64,000 bases of DNA from Pseudomonas khavaziana. Lineage in GTDB: Bacteria > Pseudomonadota > Gammaproteobacteria > Pseudomonadales > Pseudomonadaceae. Below, piece by piece: positions 42,917 to 50,199 of the stretch (its first letter is position 1; each line of letters begins with the position of its first letter). The notes beneath the pieces were generated by a model that searched no databases, was not told where the DNA came from, and saw only the letters and a list, made by a program, of their open reading frames with translations. Made by a program: the position numbers and the translations under genes. The stretch spans positions 1-64,000 of the forward strand of contig NZ_JAHSTT010000009.1 in NCBI RefSeq assembly GCF_019145205.1. Direction: 5' to 3'.

Positions 42917-44350
42917 ATGGAACTGCACCTCGTCATCACCGGCCGCAAGGACCTGGCTGCCCAGCTTTACCAGCAGTTGCGCGAAGCCATCGCCACCGGG
43001 CGACTCTCGGCCGGTGCACAACTGCCCCCCAGCCGGCTGCTCGCCGAGCAATTGGGTATATCGCGCAAAACTGTCTCCGACACCTACGCCACCTTGACTT
43101 ACGAAGGCCTGCTGGTCGGCAGGATTGGCCGGGGCACCTTCGTCAATGCCTGGGCGCCACAGCCCGACCGCGTGCAGACCGCCACCGACCTGGCGTGCGC
43201 CGCCAACCTGGGCAAGTGGGCGGCACTGCCCTCACCCATGCGCCACCCCACCGACGACAATATCCTGCGCTACGAATTTATCGGCGGCGCCACCACGCGC
43301 AATCAATTCCCCCAGGACGAATGGCGGCGCTGCACACAGCACGCCCTGCGTCGTATCGCCCAGCACAGCGGTTTCTACAGCCAGCCCGAGGGCTTGCCCG
43401 CCTTGCGCAGTGCCATCGCCGGGCATATCGCGTTCTCCCGCGGGGTCAAATGCCTCGACCGCGACATCGTGGTCACCAATGGCGCCCAGCAGGCCCTCGA
43501 CCTGATCGCCCGTGTGGTGCTGGAGCCGGGCAGTATCGTGGCGATGGAAGACCCGGGCTACAGCCCCGCACGCCAACTGTTCGTGGCCATGGGCGCGAGC
43601 GTCGCCAGTGTGCCGGTGGACGACCAGGGCATCCGGGTCGAGGACATTCCCGAGGGTACCCGGCTCATCTACGTGACCCCGTCCCACCAGTTCCCCCTCG
43701 GCATGCCCATGAGCCAGCCACGCCGCGAAGCTCTGCTGGAACGGGCCATCGAGCTTGGCGCGATCATCATCGAAGACGATTACGACAGCGAATTCCGCTA
43801 CGCAGGCCGCCCCACCGACTCCCTGCAAAGCATGGACACCCGTGGCGTGGTGGCCTATGTCGGGACCTTCTCGAAAACCTTGCTGCCGCAGTTGCGCCTG
43901 GGCTACGCGGTGCTGCCGCCGGCGATTTATGCCGCGGTGCTCAAGGCCAAGCAACTGACCGACCAGCACTGTTCGACCCTGCCGCAATGGGCACTGGCCA
44001 AGTTCATCAGCGAAGGCTATTTGCTCAAGCATATCCGCCGTTGTCATAGCGTGTACGCCGGGCGCCGCGAACGCATCCTGCAGCGCCTGGCCGGTGATCT
44101 GTCGCCCTGGTTTGAAGCAGTGCCCACGGTGGCCGGCTTTCATATGGCAGCGTTGTGCAAAGTGCCGGTGGATATCACGCTGCTGATAGAAATGGCACGC
44201 CAGGCCGAAGTGGGCTTGTATCCGCTGGACGTGTTCTACCACGACGCACCTGCCCGCCCGGGCCTGATCATCGGTTTTGGCGCCATTGAAACCCTGGACA
44301 TCGACCCGGCGCTGGATAAGGTCCGCGACATCCTCCAGCAGATTGGCTAA
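42917..44350 (+). CDS. MocR/PdxR-type regulator with aminotransferase domain
   Basis: A 477-residue protein. The N-terminal GntR-type helix-turn-helix is LYQQLREAIATGRLSAGAQLPPSRLLAEQLGISRKTVSDTYATLTYEGLL; the aminotransferase-like domain from about residue 115 includes PEGLPALRSAIAGHIAFSRGV, IIIEDDYDSEFRYAGRP and the PLP lysine Lys320 in YVGTFSKTLLPQLRLGY. The layout resembles PdxR and other MocR regulators, which sense PLP or amino compounds. It follows the SDR gene by 70 bp on the same strand; its target is not obvious because no transporter or pdx gene is adjacent. AGGA precedes the ATG. Confidence 0.92.
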   Translation: MELHLVITGRKDLAAQLYQQLREAIATGRLSAGAQLPPSRLLAEQLGISRKTVSDTYATLTYEGLLVGRIGRGTFVNAWAPQPDRVQTATDLACAANLGKWAALPSPMRHPTDDNILRYEFIGGATTRNQFPQDEWRRCTQHALRRIAQHSGFYSQPEGLPALRSAIAGHIAFSRGVKCLDRDIVVTNGAQQALDLIARVVLEPGSIVAMEDPGYSPARQLFVAMGASVASVPVDDQGIRVEDIPEGTRLIYVTPSHQFPLGMPMSQPRREALLERAIELGAIIIEDDYDSEFRYAGRPTDSLQSMDTRGVVAYVGTFSKTLLPQLRLGYAVLPPAIYAAVLKAKQLTDQHCSTLPQWALAKFISEGYLLKHIRRCHSVYAGRRERILQRLAGDLSPWFEAVPTVAGFHMAALCKVPVDITLLIEMARQAEVGLYPLDVFYHDAPARPGLIIGFGAIETLDIDPALDKVRDILQQIG

Positions 44351-44434
44351 GGGTTTTTCCGGCGCATTGGTCATTGGTAGCGTGCAGGCTACGGCGTAGG
44401 GTGAAGAGGTCTCGAACTACCTGGAACCGTCACC

Positions 44435-44836
44435 ATGAAACGACTGCTCGCCACCACGCTGATACTCGCGTCCCTCAGCGCCCACGCCCACGACCCGACC
44501 TATAACAAGGAAACGCTCAAGGTGCTGCAAGAGCATGCCTTGAGCAACGTGCCCGGCAAGAAAGTCCTCATGCTGACCGTGGACTACGCCCCCGGCCAGG
44601 CCACCGTACCCCATAGCCACACCGGTACTGCCGTGGCCTATGTGCTGGAGGGCCAAGTCACATCGCGGGTCAACGATGAGAAGGCGATCACCTACAAAGC
44701 CGGGGAGTCGTTCTACGAACCGGCGGGCTCGCGGCACTTCGAGTCGAGCAACGCCAGCCAGACCCAACCTGCCAAACTGCTGGTGGTGATGGTGATGGAT
44801 GACAAGGCTGAAGTGCTCACACCCCTGCCACAGTAA
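44435..44836 (+). CDS. Exported cupin-domain protein
   Basis: A 133-residue protein with signal peptide MKRLLATTLILASLSAHAHD (cleavage near AHA-HD). The cupin motif is clear: VPHSHTGTAVAYVLEGQVTSRVND followed by YKAGESFYEPAGSRHFESSNAS, which gives a three-His, one-Glu-like metal site. Small periplasmic cupins of this type are widespread; they may bind a metal or a small ligand, but a function is not known. It is 84 bp after the MocR regulator gene and could be a target of it, which is inference. A long structured repeat follows. Confidence 0.85.
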   Translation: MKRLLATTLILASLSAHAHDPTYNKETLKVLQEHALSNVPGKKVLMLTVDYAPGQATVPHSHTGTAVAYVLEGQVTSRVNDEKAITYKAGESFYEPAGSRHFESSNASQTQPAKLLVVMVMDDKAEVLTPLPQ

Positions 44837-44874
44837 GCCGCCGCACCACTGAACCAATGTAGGGGCTCGCCCCC

Positions 44875-45243
44875 GATGAGCACGGGTATCTACACAACTT
44901 TGTAGCAACCGACCGTAACCACGATGCGCAGCGAGTCGCTCTTGATCTGCTTTTGATCTTAGGCGCCCCGTTAAACCACGCTGGCCGGAATTCGACAGGG
45001 ATTTAGGGGGCAAACCGGCAGGGATGCCGGTTTAGCCGCCCCAAATGCATGTCGGATTACGGGCACACCGAGCCTGGGCGAGGTGCCGAGTGGTGGGGCA
45101 AGAGCCCTTTGGTTACTTTGGGGCTCTTTTCCCAAGTGACCCGCCGTCAGGGCGGAACCAATAGTGGCCGTTACCTAAACAATGGATATGTACTCGGTCT
45201 GATCCAACATCCTGGTTGGCCGTCAGGCCGCCATCGGGAGCAA
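44875..45243 (+). repeat. Modular structured intergenic repeat (copy B)
   Basis: It shares with copy A the blocks ATCTACACAAC, GATGCGCAGCGAG, GGCACACCGAGCC, the GAGGTGCCGAGTGGTGGGGC block and ATAGTGGCCGTTACCTAA. The core hairpin pairs 45111-45122 with 45131-45141. A variable domain between 44975 and 45055 contains the hairpin AAACCGGC/GCCGGTTT enclosed by GGGG/CCCC and CGACA/TGTCG stems. It fills most of the gap between the cupin gene and tag. No gene is seen in it. Confidence 0.75.
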
Positions 45244-45346
45244 GTCGAATCGTCGCACCGCCCCTCCCACGTTTGGATCGCGGCCATCAGTTAGATAGCT
45301 ATAAGCTGCCAGACAGCAAACGGGACCAAGTCGAATCGTCGCACCG
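45241..45346. repeat. Two direct copies of a 20-bp sequence in REP-like hairpins
   Basis: CAAGTCGAATCGTCGCACCG is found at 45241-45260 and again at 45327-45346. In both places it sits between GGGA(G/C) and (C/T)CCC, so it could be the loop of a small palindromic repeat. It directly follows copy B of the long structured repeat. Confidence 0.6.
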
Positions 45347-45362
45347 TCCCCTACAGCCCGAT

Positions 45363-45992
45363 TCAAGGGCGTTTGAACGTGCGTCTTAGCGCTTCGATAC
45401 GCTGGCGGCAAACGCAACCTTCCAAGTGATCATTGACCATCCCCATCGCCTGCATCAACGCATACATAGTGGTCGGCCCCACAAAGGTCCAGCCACGCTT
45501 CTTCAGGGCCTTGGACAGGCGCACCGAAGCCGGTGAGGTCGGATTGGCCGTCCAATACGCAATGTCCACCACCGCCGGGCGCTCTTGCTCGGCGGGCTCG
45601 AATGCCCACAACCAGTGGGCCAGCGAGCCGGTTTCATCTACCAGCTCACAAGCCCGCCGCGCATTATTGATTGTGGAAACGATCTTGGCCCGATTGCGCA
45701 CGATGCCCGGGTTACGCATCAAGCGCTCGACATCCGCCTCGCCGTATTGCGCCACCCGACGAAAATCAAAGCCCTCGAACGCCTGCCGAAAGCTTTCACG
45801 CTTGCGCAGGATGGTGATCCACGCCATCCCCGCCTGAAAGCCCTCCAGGCAGATCTTCTCGTACAACTGGATGTCATCGGCCACCGGCACGCCCCATTCG
45901 TGGTCGTGGTAATGCGGGTATTCGGGTGCAGCATTGCGCCAGGTGCAATGGCGATGCCCTGCTGCGTCAGTGGTCAATCCTGATTGGTCCAT
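45363..45992 (-). CDS. tag: DNA-3-methyladenine glycosylase I
   Basis: A 209-residue base-excision repair enzyme of the Tag family. The N-terminal HRHCTWRNAAPEYPHYHDHEWGVP and the C-terminal MVNDHLEGCVC supply the zinc snap residues (two Cys, two His). The helix-hairpin-helix region is around MRNPGIVRNRAKIVSTINNA, with Glu in LCLEGFQAGMAWITIL-type sequence upstream (LEGFQAGMAWITILRKRE). It removes 3-methyladenine from alkylated DNA. The length (about 190-210) is normal. It is divergent from the DctA-type symporter and stands alone. Confidence 0.94.
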   Translation of the reverse strand: MDQSGLTTDAAGHRHCTWRNAAPEYPHYHDHEWGVPVADDIQLYEKICLEGFQAGMAWITILRKRESFRQAFEGFDFRRVAQYGEADVERLMRNPGIVRNRAKIVSTINNARRACELVDETGSLAHWLWAFEPAEQERPAVVDIAYWTANPTSPASVRLSKALKKRGWTFVGPTTMYALMQAMGMVNDHLEGCVCRQRIEALRRTFKRP

Positions 45993-46061
45993 CCATCACC
46001 TCATGTGCCAAGGGCGGATGATACGCAAAAAAATTTAAACCCCGCCAACCGCTCAAGCACC

Positions 46062-46174
46062 GGACTTACCGACTCACTGGTCAGACCGGAACCCGCCGAC
46101 CGCCGAATATTTGCTTGTGATTTGAAAAAAGCCAAGCGTAGACTGGCTGCGCACTGGACTTACCGGTAAGACCA
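46062..46174 (+). promoter_or_regulatory. Promoter and GntR-type operators of the DctA-like gene
   Basis: A near-perfect 20-bp palindrome TGGACTTACCGGTAAGACCA lies at 46155-46174. The half GGACTTACCG is repeated at 46062-46071, and GGTCAGACC occurs at 46079-46087, resembling FCD-type GntR boxes (TGGTC-N-GACCA). A possible promoter is TTGTGA (46115-46120), an 18-bp spacer and TAGACT (46139-46144), so the palindrome would cover about +5 to +24 and upstream boxes would allow a loop. The two GntR regulators downstream are the probable binders. Confidence 0.6.
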
Positions 46175-46223
46175 CAACAATTAAGCCCTGGAACCACCAG
46201 GGCACCGAATAGAGATCCTTCCC

Positions 46224-47534
46224 ATGCTCAGATGGTGCTCGCGTTCGATTTTCCTGCAAGTCGTGATTGGCCTGATCCTGGGCATAGTCTGCGGCCTGGC
46301 CCTCCCCGAATTCTCCTCGCAACTCAAACCCCTGGGCGACGGCTTTATCAAGCTGATCAAAATGCTGATTGGCCTGATCGTCTTCTGCGTGGTGGTCAGC
46401 GGTATTTCCGGCGCCGGCGACTTGAAGAAAGTCGGACGCATCGGCCTCAAGTCGGTGATCTACTTTGAAGTGCTGACCACCGTCGCCTTGGTGCTCGGGC
46501 TGATCATGGCGTTCAGCACCGGCATTGGCAGCGGCGCTAACATTCATCTGGAGCAACTGTCGTCCGCCGGCTTGAACGAACTGGCCGACAAGGGCCAGCA
46601 CATCAAGGGCACCAGCCAGTTCTTGATGGACCTGATCCCCAACTCGGTGATCGGCGCATTCGCCGACAACAACGTGCTGCAAGTGCTGCTGTTCTCGGTG
46701 CTGTTCGGTAGTGCACTGAACCTGGTGGGCGAAGCGGCCAGCGGCATCTCGCGACTGATCAACGAGCTGAGCCATGTGATCTTCCGCATCATGGGCATGA
46801 TCGTACGCCTGGCGCCGATTGGCGTGTTTGGCGCGATCGCGTTCACCACCAGCACCTACGGCCTCGACTCCCTGCAACATCTGGGCAGCCTGGTGGGGCT
46901 GTTCTACCTGACCTGCTTTGCTTTCGTCGGGCTGATCCTCGGGCTGGTGATGCGCCTGTCGGGCCTGCGCATGCTGCCCCTGCTCAAATACCTGCGCGAA
47001 GAGTTGCTGATCGTGATGGGCACCGCTTCTTCCGATGCCGTGCTGCCGCAGATCATGCGCAAGCTGGAACACCTGGGTATCGGCAGCTCCACCGTGGGCC
47101 TGGTGATCCCCACGGGGTACTCGTTCAACCTCGACGGTTTTTCCATCTACCTGACCCTGGCCATCGTGTTTATCGCCAACGCCACCGGCACCCCCTTGTC
47201 GATGACCGACCTGTTGACCATTCTGCTGGTATCGTTGATCACCTCCAAAGGCGCCCACGGTATTCCGGGTTCGGCGCTGGTAATCCTGGCGGCGACGCTC
47301 ACGGCGATCCCGGCCATACCGGTGGTCGGCCTGGTGCTGGTACTGGCAGTGGACTGGTTCATGGGCATTGGCCGTGCGCTGACCAACCTGATCGGCAACT
47401 GCGTGGCTACCGTGGCGATTGCCCGCTGGGAAAAAGATATTGATATCCAGCGCGCCAACAAGGTGCTGGACGGCCAGCAAGGGTATGCCTTCCAGGCCAA
47501 GAAACCGGTACTGCCGGCGCATCAGGAATTCTAA
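46224..47534 (+). CDS. dctA: Dicarboxylate/cation symporter, DctA family
   Basis: A 436-residue membrane protein of the DAACS family. It starts SIFLQVVIGLILGIVCGLALPE, and holds GTASSDAVLPQIMRKLEHLGI (hairpin 1 serine-rich type), GYSFNLDGFSIYLTLAIVFIANATG with the cation-binding NLDG, and SKGAHGIPGSALVILAATL. These are the DctA signatures; transport of C4-dicarboxylates with protons or sodium is known for the family. Because two GntR regulators follow and no dctBD two-component system is present, this may be a paralog devoted to a special organic acid. The ATG has GAGA upstream. Confidence 0.87.
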   Translation: MLRWCSRSIFLQVVIGLILGIVCGLALPEFSSQLKPLGDGFIKLIKMLIGLIVFCVVVSGISGAGDLKKVGRIGLKSVIYFEVLTTVALVLGLIMAFSTGIGSGANIHLEQLSSAGLNELADKGQHIKGTSQFLMDLIPNSVIGAFADNNVLQVLLFSVLFGSALNLVGEAASGISRLINELSHVIFRIMGMIVRLAPIGVFGAIAFTTSTYGLDSLQHLGSLVGLFYLTCFAFVGLILGLVMRLSGLRMLPLLKYLREELLIVMGTASSDAVLPQIMRKLEHLGIGSSTVGLVIPTGYSFNLDGFSIYLTLAIVFIANATGTPLSMTDLLTILLVSLITSKGAHGIPGSALVILAATLTAIPAIPVVGLVLVLAVDWFMGIGRALTNLIGNCVATVAIARWEKDIDIQRANKVLDGQQGYAFQAKKPVLPAHQEF

Positions 47535-47563
47535 TGTGTGAGGGGGCTTGCTCCCTCCCACAC
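47535..47563 (+). terminator. Short REP-like hairpin behind the DctA-like gene
   Basis: TGTGAGGGGGCTTG is followed closely by CTCCCTCCCACAC, a compact REP without spacer. It could act as a transcript-end or attenuating hairpin between the symporter gene and the GntR gene. No T-run follows, so a full terminator is uncertain. Confidence 0.45.
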
Positions 47564-47615
47564 TTTGATCTTCAACAGTTTGAACCTCGTATTCGCAACT
47601 TAAGGAGCGCACGAC

Positions 47616-48317
47616 GTGATCAGCACCTCAACCGTCGTCAATTCAGTCGTAGAAAAACTGCGCGCCGCACTCAAGCGCGGCCAGTGGCGGCGCGGCGAAA
47701 TGCTGCCCGGCCAGCGTGAATTGGCTGAACAGTTGGGCATCAGCCGCCCGAGCCTGCGTGAAGCCGTGATCGTGCTGGAAACCCTCGGCCTGGTGCGCTC
47801 CATGCCCGGCAAGGGCGTGGTGGTGCTGGAAACCAACATCAGCGAGCCACACGCAAGCGACGCCGTTGCCGACGCCAGTCTCGAAGATATCCTGCAACTG
47901 CGCTACACCCTCGAACCTTTTATCGTCGGCCTGGTGGCGCAGTCCATCAGCAGCAAGGAAGTCGGCCAATTGCGCCTGACCCTGATGGACATGCGCGAAG
48001 CCTTGGACGCAGGCGATGCCGAAGCCGGCATGAACGCCTATATCGATTTCCACGAAGAACTGTTCGCCCTCACCTCCAACCCGATTTTCCAGAATGTGGT
48101 GCAGCAAACCAGCACCGCACTCAAGCAAAGCGCACAAGTGCTGCGCAACTCGCCTGAACACCTGGCCGAGCGCCTGCAGGAAAACGAAGCCGTCGTGCGC
48201 GCCATCCGCAACAAAAACAGCGCCCTGGCCAGTGCCGAAATGCGGCGGCACATCCTTCAGGAAGGCCTGCGCATGGGCATTCGCCTGAATATCCCGGACG
48301 ACCATCTGGGCAGCTGA
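47616..48317 (+). CDS. GntR-family regulator with FCD domain (FadR subfamily)
   Basis: A 233-residue regulator starting with GTG after AAGGAG. The winged helix is VVEKLRAALKRGQWRRGEMLPGQRELAEQLGISRPSLREAVIVLETLGLVRSMPGKGVVV. The FCD effector domain starts near residue 88 (LEDILQLRYTLEPFIVGLVAQS) and has helical metal-binding features (DFHEELFALTSNPIFQNV with the D-x-x-x-H). FCD regulators bind organic acids and release DNA. It lies 81 bp after the DctA-like gene, and the GGTCAGACC and CTTACCGGTAAG boxes upstream of that gene are plausible targets. The ligand is probably the transported acid. Confidence 0.9.
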   Translation: MISTSTVVNSVVEKLRAALKRGQWRRGEMLPGQRELAEQLGISRPSLREAVIVLETLGLVRSMPGKGVVVLETNISEPHASDAVADASLEDILQLRYTLEPFIVGLVAQSISSKEVGQLRLTLMDMREALDAGDAEAGMNAYIDFHEELFALTSNPIFQNVVQQTSTALKQSAQVLRNSPEHLAERLQENEAVVRAIRNKNSALASAEMRRHILQEGLRMGIRLNIPDDHLGS

Positions 48318-48334
48318 ATTTTTGGAGGCAGGCC

Positions 48335-49030
48335 ATGAATGCTCACGCTATGCACTACGAAACCATCCTTGCGCCCCTGCGCCTGGTCGGCAGCAAAAAG
48401 TCTTCGGTGGATGACATCTACCCTCGACTGTTCGACGCCATCCTGGAACAACGCCTCGCCCCCGCCAGTCGTTTTACTGAGGAAGGCCTGGCTGAGACCT
48501 TTGGTGCGAGCCGCAGTGTGATCCGCCGCGTGCTGGCAAAGCTATCCCGGCAGCAAGTGATCATCCTGCGCCCCAACCAACGCGCCCAGGTGGCTGCGCC
48601 GGACGCCCTGCAAACCCGGCAGATCCTGGAGGCGCGGCGCATGGTCGAAATAACCGTGGTTCAGCTGGCGTGCGCTCAGTCAACGCCTGCCCAGGTATAC
48701 CAATTGCGCGAACTGATCAACCGCGAACGCGACTGCATGGCCCGTGGACAACGCGGGACCGCGATCCGCTTGTCGGGGGAATTCCACTTGCAATTGGCGG
48801 CAATGGCGAGGAATGCGCCACTGTCGCAATTCCTCAATAGCCTGGTGCCTTTGACGGCTCTGGCCATTGCGCAATGCCCAGAAACAGCCCATACGGCCTG
48901 TACCTGGGAAGAGCACGCCGCGATTGCCAATGCCGTGGAGCAGCATGCTTGCGCCACCGCTGTAGAGCGAATGACCCAACACCTGGATCACCTCCAATGC
49001 CGCCTAATCGCCCCTGCCCTAGATATATAG
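48335..49030 (+). CDS. Second GntR-family regulator with FCD domain
   Basis: A 231-residue protein of the GntR/FCD class. The winged helix is VDDIYPRLFDAILEQRLAPASRFTEEGLAETFGASRSVIRRVLAKLSRQQVIILRPNQRAQVA; the FCD part follows from residue 92 (ALQTRQILEARRMVEITVVQLA) with SGEFHLQLAAMA. It has clearly diverged from the regulator encoded 17 bp upstream, and GGAGG precedes its ATG, so both are likely made from one mRNA. Two different FCD regulators in tandem behind one transporter is unusual; they may sense different ligands or form mixed control. Its DNA target is not known. Confidence 0.88.
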   Translation: MNAHAMHYETILAPLRLVGSKKSSVDDIYPRLFDAILEQRLAPASRFTEEGLAETFGASRSVIRRVLAKLSRQQVIILRPNQRAQVAAPDALQTRQILEARRMVEITVVQLACAQSTPAQVYQLRELINRERDCMARGQRGTAIRLSGEFHLQLAAMARNAPLSQFLNSLVPLTALAIAQCPETAHTACTWEEHAAIANAVEQHACATAVERMTQHLDHLQCRLIAPALDI

Positions 49031-49101
49031 CGCCGGCTTGCCGGCATCTTCCCATAGCCTGGATTTCGCACTGATTGAGTGCTTCATGACTGGCATTGAA
49101 G

Positions 49102-50100
49102 ATGATCATTGATCCAAAAGTTTACGAGAACCTGTACACCCTCATCAGCCAATTAAACGAGCAAAAAGCCTCCCTGCCAGAGCCGCTGAAAACCTCGTTG
49201 ACCGAACTGACCAATACGTCGAAAGCGATCGGTACAGCGTTGTTCCATCAAAAACGCTATGAAGAGGCCGAATTCTATTTGACCTTCCCTGGGCTGGCGG
49301 GCGAGGCCGAAGCGCAATACGCCATGGCTACCTGCACCGGCTACCAACTCGGAGGGTTCCGCTACCCATTTGCGCAGACTCTAGGATGGCTCAGGCTCGC
49401 AGCGGCACAGGATCACGTCCTGGCCTTGATGTGGCTGGGTGACAGCCAATCGCTGGCAAAGGCTAAGGCACTGTCCACGGCGGGTGCTGCCCAGGGTGAC
49501 ATACAGAGCATGTTCAACCTGTATGCCCTGACCCAGGACATCACCTGGCTGACCAAGGCTGCCGACACCGGCAATCCCAGGGCCCTCTATAAACTCGCCC
49601 AAACCTACCGGGAACACCCGGGACTGATGCCCAACGCCGTAGAGCGCACGGCCGAAATTGAAGTGCTGTGTCAAAGAGCCGCGGATAGCGGATATCCATG
49701 GGCACTCGCGGACCGTGTGTTCTCCCCGACCTCAACCGCCACAATGGTCGAAAAGCAGCGAAGGCTTGCTCAATTGGCGTGGACAGGTGACCCGGACGGG
49801 TTGCTGGAGTATGGCTATGCTCTTGCCGCCCTTGCACGGGACAAAACCAAGCCTGCTCGTACCTATGGCATGGACAGAGACCTGCCCAAGGCCTATGCCG
49901 CGCTGAAATTCGAGTGGAATAGAACGGCTACCACCAGGCCTGTCCCGGGGCTGGAAGAGGCGCTCAATTTCATCGATCATCAAATGAATGTGGCTGACCA
50001 TGAAGCCGTCCCAGCTAGTCAGTCGGAGCTGGCAAGTAAAATAGCCTCGGCTCCTAAATACTATGAGCCGAAGGTAGTTGTAGGTTACTCACCCCATTGA
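49102..50100 (+). CDS. Sel1-like repeat protein of unknown function
   Basis: A 332-residue, mostly helical protein. Segments such as EAQYAMATCTGYQLGGFRYPFAQTLGWLRLAAAQDHVLALMWLG, NPRALYKLAQTYREHP and CQRAADSGYPWALADRVF follow the Sel1/TPR pattern (A-x-x-x-A-A-x-x-G-x-x-x-A). There is no signal peptide or membrane helix, so it is likely cytoplasmic and a protein-binding scaffold. I do not recognise a specific family. The start is set at the ATG 49102; a TTG two codons before is possible. It ends before a strong bidirectional terminator and is convergent with gdhB. Codon use looks slightly less biased than that of the neighbours. Confidence 0.75.
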   Translation: MIIDPKVYENLYTLISQLNEQKASLPEPLKTSLTELTNTSKAIGTALFHQKRYEEAEFYLTFPGLAGEAEAQYAMATCTGYQLGGFRYPFAQTLGWLRLAAAQDHVLALMWLGDSQSLAKAKALSTAGAAQGDIQSMFNLYALTQDITWLTKAADTGNPRALYKLAQTYREHPGLMPNAVERTAEIEVLCQRAADSGYPWALADRVFSPTSTATMVEKQRRLAQLAWTGDPDGLLEYGYALAALARDKTKPARTYGMDRDLPKAYAALKFEWNRTATTRPVPGLEEALNFIDHQMNVADHEAVPASQSELASKIASAPKYYEPKVVVGYSPH

Positions 50101-50144
50101 CCGCGCCTTGGCCTGAAACCTGATCAGCGCGGCTGCAAAAAAAA

Positions 50145-50168
50145 TCCTCGTGTCTTTCGACACGAGGA
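50145..50168. terminator. Bidirectional rho-independent terminator
   Basis: TCCTCGTGTC and GACACGAGGA form a perfect 10-bp stem with loop TTTC. Eight A residues precede it and CTTTT follows, so it can end both the Sel1-like gene on the plus strand and gdhB on the minus strand. Confidence 0.92.
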
Positions 50169-50199
50169 CTTTTCTGGGTTTAACGCTCTGCCAGCACTT

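Noticed and set aside
42910..44049. A 379-codon frame overlapping the MocR gene in another frame on the same strand
   Set aside because: Arg/Pro/His-rich shadow; the MocR frame has a full domain set with the PLP lysine.
45049..45294. Short open frame MSDYGHTEPGRGAEWWGKS inside the long structured repeat
   Set aside because: It reads straight through the repeat core; similar frames appear in copies A and D with shifts and different lengths, and no ribosome site is conserved. It is repeat sequence, not a gene.
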